DNA from: an uncultured Bacilli bacterium
Lineage (GTDB): Bacteria > Bacillota_I > Bacilli_A > ML615J-28 > CAG-313
Length of the DNA stretch: 53,730 nucleotides
NCBI GenBank assembly: GCA_934098295.1
Contig: CAKONV010000014.1
Location: forward strand, 1-53,730
Direction of reading: 5' to 3'
The notes under the pieces were generated by a model. That model saw nothing but the letters and a program-made list of their open reading frames with translations, did no database searches and was not told the DNA's origin. The position numbers and the translations under genes are program-made. Shown piece by piece: positions 42,906-51,039 of the stretch (the stretch's first letter is position 1; the number at the start of each line of letters is the position of its first letter).

Positions 42906-43577
42906 ATGACAGGAATAATTTTTGATTTCAATGGCACGATGGTATTTGATGAAAAATTTCATACCATTGCTTGGAAAGAATTTTTAGAAAAAAGAATAGG
43001 TAGAAAAGTAACCCAAGAAGAAATGGATAAATATGTTCATGGTGTTAATGTAATAGATACTTTAAGATATTTTTTAAAACGTTATATTGAAAAAGAAGAA
43101 CTAAAAAGACTTACCTTAGAAAAAGAAGCTATTTATAAAGATTTGTGTTTAAAATCAAATGAATATCATTTAGTAGATGGCTTAGAAGAATTTTTAAACT
43201 ACTTAAAAGAAAATAAAATTCCTATGAACATTGCAACTGCTGCAGGCATCGATAACTTAGAATTTTTCTTTCAAACCTTTAATCTATCAAGATGGTTTGA
43301 TATTAATAAAGTATCTTACGATGATGGTAATATTAAAGGTAAACCAGCTCCTGATATTTATATTAGAGCTGCTGAAAGAATAAATTTATCCCTTAAAGAT
43401 TGTATTGTATTTGAAGATGCCATTTCAGGGATAATAGGAGCCAAAAGAGGTTGTGCAAAAAAAGTAGTGGGTTTAACATCTTCATTAAGTGAAAAAGATT
43501 TATTAGCTTTAGGTGTTGACTACTTTATTAGCAATTATAGAAATTTAAAAAAATTAAAAGAAATTGTTTTAAACTAA
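42906..43577 (+). CDS. HAD family phosphatase/beta-phosphoglucomutase-like protein
   Basis: A 223-aa HAD protein of subfamily IA. Motif I is DFNGTM (residues 7-12; DxDGT has N in the third place, as in some family members), motif II IATAAG, motif III near K-G-K-P-A-P-D and motif IV VFEDAISGI. The alpha-helical cap is about residues 15-95. Most like beta-phosphoglucomutase or a phosphatase of similar type; substrate unknown. Last gene of the operon, followed by a bidirectional terminator. Confidence 0.85.
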   Translation: MTGIIFDFNGTMVFDEKFHTIAWKEFLEKRIGRKVTQEEMDKYVHGVNVIDTLRYFLKRYIEKEELKRLTLEKEAIYKDLCLKSNEYHLVDGLEEFLNYLKENKIPMNIATAAGIDNLEFFFQTFNLSRWFDINKVSYDDGNIKGKPAPDIYIRAAERINLSLKDCIVFEDAISGIIGAKRGCAKKVVGLTSSLSEKDLLALGVDYFISNYRNLKKLKEIVLN

Positions 43578-43590
43578 CATAATTTGTAAA

Positions 43591-43636
43591 TAAAAAAGAA
43601 ACAGTATTAACCATTTGAAGGTCAATACTGTTTTTT
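43591..43636. terminator. Bidirectional terminator
   Basis: AAACAGTATT (43599-43608) pairs with AATACTGTTT (43624-43633), with T on both strands outside the stem. It serves the HAD gene on + and the HdeD-like gene on -. Confidence 0.85.
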
Positions 43637-43649
43637 ATAACTATAGATA

Positions 43650-44234
43650 CTATTTTATTTCATCAATTGCATTATACTTTTGTAGTAACATTTTCTTAGC
43701 TTCTCTAATACGATGACTAAATACAAGAGTTTCAATTAAATCACAAACACCATCAATGATAATACATACTCCAGCGAAAGTCATGATATATTCAAAACTA
43801 CCAAACATAACAACACTTCCTAAAACTATTGTCATAATAGAAATAAGAAGTAAAAGGAACCAACCTTTAATTTTAGCTTTAGCACAAAGAATACTATCAA
43901 CTAAACTACTACTACCATCAACAATGATGTAAATACCAAAGACAATTGTTAAAATACCTTTGATTGCATCAGGATTGCTAATTGCAAAAACACCTAGTAA
44001 AATTAAAGCAATACCTAAGATAAGAAGATGGGCAGCAAAGAAAATTCCATAAGCGATATAGGCAATGATTACAGAAATACCAGCACATATAAGCATAACA
44101 CCACAAATAGTACATAAAGCATCAGCTGAACTTTCTGGTAAAGCAATAAATAAAATACCAACGACAATTGATACAATAGCTAGAACAATTTGTTCCCATT
44201 TAAATTTTTTAAAAGCTTCTTTTAGTAAATTCAT
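43650..44234 (-). CDS. HdeD/DUF308 family membrane protein
   Basis: A 194-aa protein of about six hydrophobic segments arranged in repeated pairs, with IVVGILFIALPES near the start and VVLGS/GVCIIIDGVCDLIE repeats, as in the HdeD (DUF308) family linked to acid stress in E. coli. ATG 44234 follows GAGGAG on this strand; an earlier ATG at 44252 lies upstream of that site. Single gene. No precise function is shown. Confidence 0.8.
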   Translation of the reverse strand: MNLLKEAFKKFKWEQIVLAIVSIVVGILFIALPESSADALCTICGVMLICAGISVIIAYIAYGIFFAAHLLILGIALILLGVFAISNPDAIKGILTIVFGIYIIVDGSSSLVDSILCAKAKIKGWFLLLLISIMTIVLGSVVMFGSFEYIMTFAGVCIIIDGVCDLIETLVFSHRIREAKKMLLQKYNAIDEIK

Positions 44235-44371
44235 AATTAATAATCTCCTCACAATTTATTATTTTCTAAATACGATAATATGATACATCAATTTGGAAAA
44301 AAAAGCAACAACAAATAAATGTCATTTGTTGTAATTTCTACAAATGAGCATAATTTGTTGAAATAGTGTAT

Positions 44372-44525
44372 TTAGAAATCCATACTATTAGGATTAGATA
44401 AAAATTCTAAAATACCAATTGTTGTGATTCCGTATTCATCATGTGTCACTTTAATAGAATCCCTAATAACAATTATTTTTTTGAAAGAATCATCAATACT
44501 TATTATTGATTTTTTTTGCGTATTT
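44372..44525 (-). pseudogene. C-terminal fragment of a DUF4143-type ATPase
   Basis: Reading on this strand gives IISIDDSFKKIIVIRDSIKV and THDEYGITTIGILEFLSNPN and a stop at 44372-44374. That is the typical last part of a DUF4143 AAA ATPase. The rest of the gene is absent. Nothing else is recognised between 44235 and 44564. Confidence 0.55.
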
Positions 44526-44564
44526 ACGCATTTTTTTTCAGTAGAGATTATTAATTGTTAAGTT

Positions 44565-45854
44565 TTAATCTTTTAATGCGGTAATAGGAAAAATATAAAC
44601 ACCATTATTGTCTTGATATGCAATATTGCCAACACCATAAATTACGCACTTAATTAATGGTGCTTTACCACCATTTATTACAATATCATTGCAAACTTTA
44701 ATTAAATTATTTGCACCTTCTTCAGCTTTATTAAGTCCTAATTTTATTTCAAAAGCACACCAATTACCATCCTCAAGTTCAATTACAGCATCAATCTCAT
44801 TTCCTTTGTAATCTTGATAATGAAATATTTTAGCATTCATTGCTTGAGCATAAATAGATAAATCTCTTTCTACCATGCTTTCAAACATAAAACCAAAAGT
44901 ATTTAAATCATTTAACATTTTTTTGGGTGTTAGTTTAAGCATAGCACAAGCCATAGCTGGATCAGAAAAATGATGTTTTTCCATTTGTTTTACTCGTAAT
45001 GATGATCTAATATTAGGAGAAAATGGCTCTTGATTATTAAATAAAAACATTCTATTAAAGGCATCAAAGTATTTTACCAATGTATTCTTACTTATAGATT
45101 CGGCATCATTTTCTATAATATCATTTAGAATACTTTGATTAGATGCAGTGGTTGATTCATTTCGTGCTAAAGATTTTAATATTAATTTTGCTTTTTGTTC
45201 ATTATAATCAACATCTTTATCTAATTTTCTTAAATCTGTTTTTATAACATTTTCCATATAACTATTAGCAAGCTCAGTGCAGTCGGTCATATCAACATCT
45301 AAATTTCCTGGCCAACCACCCCTTATAATTAAATATGCCAGTTGCTCTAAACTTCTTTCTTCTAGTATTTTAGATGTAAATTTTTGCTCGCATAAGTCTC
45401 TTAATGATATAACTCCACTTGAATCTTTTGATTCATAAAGCGACATTGTGTTCATTCTTATACTTTTAATTCTCCCTGTACCACTATGTAATATTCCTTT
45501 TTCTTGGGGAGTAGAAGATCCTGTTAGAATAATTTGACCTTTTTCTGCTTTACTATCTACATATGCTCTAGTAGCATCCCAAAGGCTTGGAACTTCTTGC
45601 CATTCATCGATTAACCTTGGAGTTTCACCTTCGAGTACTGTATAAGGTTCAACTTCTGCAAATAAACGATTAGAAAAGTTGCCTCTTGGATCTCCAACTA
45701 GAAATTCACTATTTGAATGATAAGAAGAAGTCCAAGTCTTTCCACACCATTTTGGACCTTCGATACAGATTGCTCCAAAGATCTTTAAATCCCTTTCTAT
45801 TAATGAATCGACAATTCTTTTTTTATATTTAGTTTTATTTTTTACTATACTCAT
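44565..45854 (-). CDS. AAA ATPase with DUF4143 domain
   Basis: A 429-aa protein: an N-terminal AAA_14-type ATPase with Walker A GPKWCGKTW (about residues 33-41) and Walker B PRLIDEWQEV (about 79-88), sensor ILTGSST, then the C-terminal DUF4143 domain with a nuclease-like end (GNEIDAVIEL, AFEIKLG), resembling a PD-(D/E)xK core. These proteins are abundant in gut bacteria; their function is unsettled and defence, transcription and mobility roles have been proposed. ATG follows AAGGAG. Short tandem repeats lie 50-130 bp upstream. Confidence 0.88.
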   Translation of the reverse strand: MSIVKNKTKYKKRIVDSLIERDLKIFGAICIEGPKWCGKTWTSSYHSNSEFLVGDPRGNFSNRLFAEVEPYTVLEGETPRLIDEWQEVPSLWDATRAYVDSKAEKGQIILTGSSTPQEKGILHSGTGRIKSIRMNTMSLYESKDSSGVISLRDLCEQKFTSKILEERSLEQLAYLIIRGGWPGNLDVDMTDCTELANSYMENVIKTDLRKLDKDVDYNEQKAKLILKSLARNESTTASNQSILNDIIENDAESISKNTLVKYFDAFNRMFLFNNQEPFSPNIRSSLRVKQMEKHHFSDPAMACAMLKLTPKKMLNDLNTFGFMFESMVERDLSIYAQAMNAKIFHYQDYKGNEIDAVIELEDGNWCAFEIKLGLNKAEEGANNLIKVCNDIVINGGKAPLIKCVIYGVGNIAYQDNNGVYIFPITALKD

Positions 45855-45900
45855 ACAAATATCTCCTTAATTTTAAATTAAATATATAGTAATTTTATCA

Positions 45901-45985
45901 AAATGACCTGCATTTGTCAATAAAACTGACCTATATTTTTGAACAAAATTGACCCACATTTTAACAAATTTTTGACCTATATTTT
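45901..45985. repeat. Tandem TGACCTATATTTT-type repeats upstream of the ATPase
   Basis: Four spaced units of about 23 bp: ATGACCTGCATTTGTCAATA, TGACCTATATTTTTGAACAA, TGACCCACATTTTAACAAAT, TGACCTATATTTTAAG. The shared TGACCTATATTTT start and regular phase suggest repeated binding sites. They lie between the ATPase start (45854) and the ATPase pseudogene at 46089. Confidence 0.7.
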
Positions 45986-46088
45986 AAGAACCGATTAAAT
46001 TATATAATTTTAATAAAGTATAATTTAAAATAAAATTATTTGTTACATTTTATAACCACTTTATAGTCTTATTAAGGGATTATTATCC

Positions 46089-46639
46089 ATTGTTATAACT
46101 ATCATTCTATTTTTTCATAATCTTTATTTAATGTAGATACATAGGGCATTCCACCATACATGATATATGCATTAAAAGCTTTATTTTTACATCCACCTAT
46201 ATTTTCATAATATTTTTTAAAAGAAATGGATATACTTTTATTTCAATTCCCCTATCTCGCAATTTTGTATTAATATCACTTGATAGTAATTTTGAATTAG
46301 ATCCTGTTATGTATAAGTCAGAATTAAAATCAGTTTTATACAATTAACTGTATGCTCAAAGCCATCAAACATTTGTATTTTATCAATAAATATATAATAT
46401 TTTTTATCATCAGTGATTTTGTTTTCAACATAATTATATAAACAATTAGCATCTCTTAAATATCATTTTTCTTAGATTTTAAATTTATAAAAATAATATG
46501 ATTTTTTTCAATTAAATATTTATAATATATTTCAAACCGTAAATAAGATTTACCACAACGTCTTATCCCGTAATTATTTTAATTATATCTTTATCTTTGT
46601 AATCTATTAATTTTTGTAATAGCAATTCTCTTTTTATCA
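46089..46639 (-). pseudogene. Broken DUF4143/AAA_14 ATPase gene
   Basis: On this strand: MIKRELLLQKLIDYKDKDII, then the P-loop region in shifted frames (RRCGKSYL), KKYYIFIDKIQ for Walker B, TGSNSKLLSSDI for the sensor, and GCKNKAFNAYIMYGGMPYVS at the end of the remnant. Several frameshifts and stops break it. It is of the same family as the N-terminus of the chimera at 37622. From 46640 to 46959 I see nothing but AT-rich DNA. Confidence 0.75.
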
Positions 46640-46959
46640 TAATATTAACTCTTACAATATATTTTTTGTATAATTTGTGAAAACATACATCAAAGGATAT
46701 TTTCAAGTGTATAGGAAAATTAAACTTAGTTATAGTTCGTGGTTAATTTAACTTTAGTTTTTTGGTTGCTTTATATTTGGCTTTAACATTTATCAAGAAT
46801 TTTACGCACTTTTTACAGGGCGTTTTTATATATGTTTTATGCTTTTTATAACGACTTTTTGTTTATCAAAAATATAAAAGAGTATTTTATTTTGTTACTG
46901 ACCTTAATCGAAAGAAAATAGGTTGGACACAAATTGTATCAAACCTATTACTTCTTTAA

Positions 46960-47046
46960 TGGTGCAATTGATGAGATTCGAACTCACAAGTTTAATAAAA
47001 CACTACAGTCTGAATGTAGCACGTCTACCAGTTTCGTCACAATTGC
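46960..47046 (-). tRNA. tRNA-Leu (anticodon CAG)
   Basis: On the minus strand the acceptor GCAATTG pairs with CAATTGC. The D-arm is ACG/CGT, the anticodon stem CTACA/TGTAG holds the loop TTCAGAC (anticodon CAG), a long variable arm TGTTTTATTAAAC marks class II, and the T-arm is GTGAG-TTCGAAT-CTCAT. CCA is encoded (46960-46962). It would read the rare CUG codon. Confidence 0.88.
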
Positions 47047-47131
47047 AAAAACTAAAAATAACAAAATTGTTATTTTTAGATATTATTAATAAATTTATAC
47101 TAATTTTATCATAAATGATTGGTTTTAGCAA

Positions 47132-47701
47132 TTAAATAGATGATGAAGATAAAACATTAGTAGATTTTAATTTATCATAATTTTCTTTTGATAATTTAGT
47201 TATGATGATTGTCTTTAATGAATTATCCCAAGGACGAATCATTTGTACTTTCAAAGAATAAGAAAATCCAAAATGGTTAGCTAAAGCCTTTGATTTAATA
47301 TTGTTGTCAAAATAACTGTATCTAAATTCTTTAGCACCTAGTTTATCAAAAGCAAGTTTTAAAAGAAGTGAAACAATTTCTTTACCATAGCCTTTACCTT
47401 GAAAAGAAGAACCTACCGCAATTCCTGATTCTTCGAAGATTCCATTTTCAATTTCACGCATGGCACATAAGCCAATAGCTTCATTTGTAGTTTTTAAAGC
47501 TACAAAATAGGCATAATGGCCTTTTTGAAATTCAATGGATCTTTTGCATCTTTCTATAGCATCTAAGTATGTAAAGGTTGGTTTAAATAACATCCATTTA
47601 TAGACTTCTTCATTACTCCAAATATGTTTTAACATACTTTTTGTGTCTTCTATTTTTGCTTTTCTTAAAATTATATTTTTCCCTTCTAAGGTTTCATACA
47701 T
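47132..47701 (-). CDS. GNAT family N-acetyltransferase (RimJ/RimL type)
   Basis: A 189-aa protein with the GNAT acetyl-CoA motif GSSFQGKGYGKEIVSLLLK (about residues 98-116) and the C-terminal part typical of ribosomal-protein-acetyltransferase-like members (FDKLGAKEFRYSYFDNNIKS). Start ATG follows AAAGGAG. Substrate unknown. It sits between a tRNA gene and a broken HTH gene. Confidence 0.85.
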   Translation of the reverse strand: MYETLEGKNIILRKAKIEDTKSMLKHIWSNEEVYKWMLFKPTFTYLDAIERCKRSIEFQKGHYAYFVALKTTNEAIGLCAMREIENGIFEESGIAVGSSFQGKGYGKEIVSLLLKLAFDKLGAKEFRYSYFDNNIKSKALANHFGFSYSLKVQMIRPWDNSLKTIIITKLSKENYDKLKSTNVLSSSSI

Positions 47702-47731
47702 AATTTATACTTATCTCCTTTTTGTGATATT

Positions 47732-48342
47732 TTATTTGATTAAATCTTCCATGGTGCAATCGAGCGTTCTAGCTAGATTATACAAGGTTTCGCCTTGAGC
47801 TTTAGAAATATCTAGTTTTCTTTGTTCATAAGATCTGATTGTTCTTAAAGTGCCACCACTAATTTTAGATAATTCATCTTGACTAAGTTGTCTTTTTTTT
47901 CTTAGTAGTTTTAAGGTAGGTTCTAGGGGTAAATGATTTTTTATTAAGTTAACAGCATTCATTATATCCATTTCATGGTAAGAAAAATAATTAAGTAATA
48001 ATTTGCTGCAAGGGTAAGATGTAATTATTTCCTTAAATGATTTACATGTATACCACTTTAGTGTAAGCTAGAACCCATCCAACCCAATATTCAGGAGATG
48101 CTGCCATATTTAGTTCTTTTCCTTCAATATTTTTTAAGTATAAGTTCTAAAAGTTCATAAGCAGATTTTCCAGCAAGATAAATAGGGTCTGCTTTTTCAA
48201 GTCTTTGACAAATTTCTGATTCAATGAATTTCTTTGAAAAATCATCTATATTCATTTTTTCTTGATAAACGGCTATTTCAAACATTAACGCCAGTTTATT
48301 TTGAGCAATATCTAAGTAATATTCATCGTAGGGATGGATCAT
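47732..48342 (-). pseudogene. Broken XRE-type HTH regulator gene
   Basis: Three segments form one gene of about 200 codons. The first (from ATG 48342, after AAGGAG) is HPYDEYYLDIAQNKLALMFE ... LAGKSAYELLELILKKY, ending in a stop at 48124. A shift in an A run continues NIEGKELNMAASPEYWVGWV, a second shift gives KSFKEIITSYPC, and the last part (to 47732) is an HTH_3: LRKKRQLSQDELSKISGGTL ... ISKAQGETLYNLARTL. The family is a common antitoxin-like regulator of gut Bacillota. Two frameshifts make it inactive, though the last 79 codons could still yield an HTH peptide. Confidence 0.75.
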
Positions 48343-48367
48343 ATTTTTAATCTCCTTGTATACGTAT

Positions 48368-48396
48368 ATTATAAATAATATTAAAAATTTAATCAA
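48368..48396 (-). promoter_or_regulatory. Promoter of the broken HTH gene
   Basis: On the minus strand TTGATT (48391-48396) and TATAAT (48368-48373) lie 17 bases apart, about 25 bases ahead of the ATG. Confidence 0.65.
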
Positions 48397-48430
48397 GAAA
48401 TTTATATACTTTTATAAAAGCACATGATCT

Positions 48431-49165
48431 TTAAATTTTAATTGTTATACAACCTTCTTTTCCAGAAGGAATTTCATCAATGATTAAACCATTACTAAAT
48501 AATGCCGCACCACCTCTAGCAATTTCTTCTTCAAAGCTATCAAGACAGTAAGAATTAACATATAAGACTGGTCTTTTTAATAAACTTGCTTGTTTTGCGT
48601 AGGCAAATTTTTCAGTATTATTCCATTTGTTATAATTAAAGTCGGTGTATACTGGCCATAAAACAAGGTTTGATGTTAGTTTTGATATTTTATCAATATT
48701 AGTATCATACCATAAGTCACCACATAAACCAATGATTATACTTTTATCATTAAGTTTAAAAACTTGAAAATTAGATCCTTCCGCATAATGATAATCAGTT
48801 TCTTTAATACGCCATCCTGGTGATACTCTTTTATAGTTGTTGATAATTATGCCCTTATGATTAATAGTTAATTGACTACTATAGATTTTGTCATTTTCTA
48901 ATTCAATGTATCCAAATGAAACTGCTAGCTTATGTTTTTTAGCAGCTTCACAAATATCATTAATTATTTTATGATCTTTAGAAATGGCTATATTTTTGTC
49001 AATATCAAAAGACCAAGATAAAGAGTCAAAACCTTGTAAAAATGTTTCTCCAAAAAGAAGAAGATCAGTTTTTCCTTCATATTCTTTTATTTTTGAAATT
49101 ATAGAATTTTTATTAAATTCTATATCTTTATTTTTAAAGCCAATCGCTGCTAGAGTAATTTTCAT
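48431..49165 (-). CDS. Carbon-nitrogen hydrolase (nitrilase superfamily)
   Basis: A 244-aa protein with the catalytic triad regions of the nitrilase fold: E in LLFGETFLQG (about residue 40), K in NNYKRVSPGW (about 112) and C in IIGLCGDLWYD (about 148). Such enzymes hydrolyse amides or nitriles; the substrate cannot be told. Length is near the lower normal limit. Follows the GNAT gene at 49200-49658 on the same strand by 34 bp, so the two may be co-transcribed. Confidence 0.85.
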   Translation of the reverse strand: MKITLAAIGFKNKDIEFNKNSIISKIKEYEGKTDLLLFGETFLQGFDSLSWSFDIDKNIAISKDHKIINDICEAAKKHKLAVSFGYIELENDKIYSSQLTINHKGIIINNYKRVSPGWRIKETDYHYAEGSNFQVFKLNDKSIIIGLCGDLWYDTNIDKISKLTSNLVLWPVYTDFNYNKWNNTEKFAYAKQASLLKRPVLYVNSYCLDSFEEEIARGGAALFSNGLIIDEIPSGKEGCITIKI

Positions 49166-49199
49166 ATTATTTAGTCTCCAAACTTAATATTAAACATTA

Positions 49200-49658
49200 T
49201 TACGATAATTTTAGTTCATAGATTTTTTGTTTTGGCATGTTTTCATAATAAAACACATAGTCTTTGGGAGGTTTAACTTCCTCTAAGTACTTAGCACCAA
49301 GTTTTTCAATGGTTTTTGAGGAAGCAATATTATCAAAATCACAGGTTAAATATATTTTATCCATATTATAATATTTAGCAACCCTAAGCACTAGCTTGCA
49401 CGCCTTTAGAGCATAATGATTTCCTCGATATTCTTCATCTACTTCATAACCAATATTTCCATTATAATAGGAATGATAATTATTACCAATTCTAAAACTT
49501 ATTTTTCCAACTTTGGTGTTATTGTTATTTAAAACAATATTCCACCAATAAAATGGTAATTCTTGACCATTGCCATTATAAGTGTCAATTAGTTCAAGTT
49601 TAAGAGAATCACCATTAATTGTAAAAAAATCTTTATTAAATATACTAGTTTTTTTCAT
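49200..49658 (-). CDS. GNAT family N-acetyltransferase
   Basis: A 152-aa GNAT with YEVDEEYRGNHYALKACKLV as the acetyl-CoA binding segment (about residues 72-91) and a C-terminal CDFDNIASSKTIEKLGAKYL typical of the family. ATG follows AAGGAAGAG. Substrate unknown. Likely first gene of an operon with the nitrilase-like gene. Confidence 0.85.
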   Translation of the reverse strand: MKKTSIFNKDFFTINGDSLKLELIDTYNGNGQELPFYWWNIVLNNNNTKVGKISFRIGNNYHSYYNGNIGYEVDEEYRGNHYALKACKLVLRVAKYYNMDKIYLTCDFDNIASSKTIEKLGAKYLEEVKPPKDYVFYYENMPKQKIYELKLS

Positions 49659-49694
49659 TTTCTCTTCCTTATTATATATAGATAATATTTTTCT

Positions 49695-49726
49695 TTAAAA
49701 AAAGTCTGATAGTGCGTATCAGACTT
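49695..49726 (-). terminator. Terminator of the tRNA-Leu gene
   Basis: AAGTCTGATA (49702-49711) pairs with TATCAGACTT (49717-49726). On the minus strand a run of T follows the stem. Confidence 0.8.
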
Positions 49727-49745
49727 AACTTTTTGTATAAATCAA

Positions 49746-49832
49746 TGGTGCCAGTGGTCGGACTCGAACCGACACGTCTTTTGAGGACAATGGATTTTGA
49801 GTCCATCGCGTCTACCATTTCGCCACACTGGC
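49746..49832 (-). tRNA. tRNA-Leu (anticodon CAA)
   Basis: On the minus strand the acceptor GCCAGTG pairs with CACTGGC. The anticodon stem-loop is TGGA-CTCAAAA-TCCA (anticodon CAA), the variable arm is long, the T-arm holds GGTTCGAGTCC, and CCA is encoded at 49746-49748. Confidence 0.95.
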
Positions 49833-49932
49833 ATTACTAATATTATACCAAAAAAAGATGTTTTTGGCAAATAATTTATTTATTTTTATTTTTAATAGTA
49901 TAAAACACAAAAAATGGGAAAATATTAAATAT

Positions 49933-50511
49933 ATGAATATTCTCGATTATATTTTAGTTTTTTTTATTTATAGTTATATTGGATGGATGTGTGAGGTAAT
50001 ATATTGTAGTAATGGTAAAAAAGCCGTAAATAGAGGATTTGTTTTTGGTCCGGTGTGTCCAATTTATGGAGCTGGCTTACTTATTCTTTTATTATATTTA
50101 AATAACATTAATTATAATCCTTTGATTGTATTAATTAGTGGTATTCTATTTCCGACCATTTTAGAGTATATAACAAGTTTTGTTATGGAGAAGTTGTTTA
50201 AACAAAAATGGTGGGATTATTCTAATTATAAGTTTAATCTTAATGGAAGGATTTGTTTATTAAATTCTCTTTTGTTTGGAATGTTAGCCGTTGTCGCAAT
50301 CTACGTAGTTCATCCTTTAGTATTAAAATTTTTAAATCTTTTAACTAATACGCAAAAGTTAATAATTGATATTTCTTTAGTTACGTTTTTTGTTTTAGAT
50401 TTAGTTTTTACAACTATTCAATTAGTTAATTTTAAGAAGAAAGGTAGGGAAAAATTCAAAACTCACTTTTATGAGAGTTTTCCCTATACAAAAAAGAACA
50501 AATATTTTTAA
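49933..50511 (+). CDS. Putative ABC-transporter type IV membrane protein (PF06541-like)
   Basis: A 192-aa protein with about five membrane segments. Its start (YSYIGWMCEVIYCS, about residues 12-25) and GFVFGPVCPIYGAG (about 37-50) are typical of the PF06541 family, once called CmpB or 'putative ABC transporter type IV'. No ATPase gene is adjacent and the function is not known. ATG 49933 is chosen because it starts the conserved part; upstream in-frame ATG 49858 has no ribosome binding site. Confidence 0.75.
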   Translation: MNILDYILVFFIYSYIGWMCEVIYCSNGKKAVNRGFVFGPVCPIYGAGLLILLLYLNNINYNPLIVLISGILFPTILEYITSFVMEKLFKQKWWDYSNYKFNLNGRICLLNSLLFGMLAVVAIYVVHPLVLKFLNLLTNTQKLIIDISLVTFFVLDLVFTTIQLVNFKKKGREKFKTHFYESFPYTKKNKYF

Positions 50512-50563
50512 AATGTGGTATAATTATTATTATATTATGTTTTTTAAAATATTTGTTCTTTTT
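50491..50563 (+). terminator. Terminator with an 18-bp stem and a promoter-like loop
   Basis: Positions 50491-50508 pair perfectly with 50546-50563, followed by T. The stem includes the last codons of the membrane protein. The loop holds TGGTATAAT (-10 at 50519-50524), an extended -10 that may start the next operon. Confidence 0.75.
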
Positions 50564-50606
50564 TTAATTTTTAAAAAATAAAAAGAATAAATAAAAAGGA
50601 GCAACA

Positions 50607-51026
50607 ATGAATAGTAATGATTTTATAGAACAAATGCAAAAACGTTTCGTAGACTTTAAAGTCTTAGATACTACTTGTGTTAATAAAAGTGGTAATAATA
50701 CCTTAATTATTCCTATAGAAAAAGAAGGAATAATTCCTAGTTATAAAATAGCCGTATATTTTTTAGATGATGAATTTTTAACAATGAATGCTTGTTTTCG
50801 TCACAATGCTATTTTAAAAAAAGAAATGTATGAATTATTAAAAACAATTGATAACTTTAATAGTCAAAGTTTTATTAAATTTAATTTAGAAAAAGAATAT
50901 TTAAAAATAAGTTATACCTTACCAGTTAATCTAGAATTAGATTTAGATAAAGCTGTTAGTGTTACTTCAATTATTCCTAATCTTATTAGTGAATATTTTG
51001 TTGATTTAAAAAAGTTTTTAAAATAA
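50607..51026 (+). CDS. YbjN-like small protein of unknown function
   Basis: A 139-aa soluble protein (FIEQMQKRFVDFKVLDTTCV at the start) with alternating strands and two helices, resembling YbjN or type III chaperone-like folds by pattern only. ATG follows AAAGGAG. It is 13 bp before the acyltransferase gene, so they form an operon with rlmD copy 2. Confidence 0.45.
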   Translation: MNSNDFIEQMQKRFVDFKVLDTTCVNKSGNNTLIIPIEKEGIIPSYKIAVYFLDDEFLTMNACFRHNAILKKEMYELLKTIDNFNSQSFIKFNLEKEYLKISYTLPVNLELDLDKAVSVTSIIPNLISEYFVDLKKFLK

Positions 51027-51039
51027 GAGGATAAAAAAT

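Noticed and set aside
45901..45985. CRISPR-like short array
   Set aside because: The unit is too short and degenerate and there are no unique spacers of equal length.
46905..46922. GAAAGAAAATAGG, identical to the last bases of rlmD copy 2
   Set aside because: Only 13 bases match and the flanks differ, so chance in AT-rich DNA is likely; not listed as an att site.
46923..47114. Open frame of 63 codons on the + strand
   Set aside because: It overlaps the tRNA-Leu(CAG) gene on the other strand for most of its length and has no ribosome binding site.
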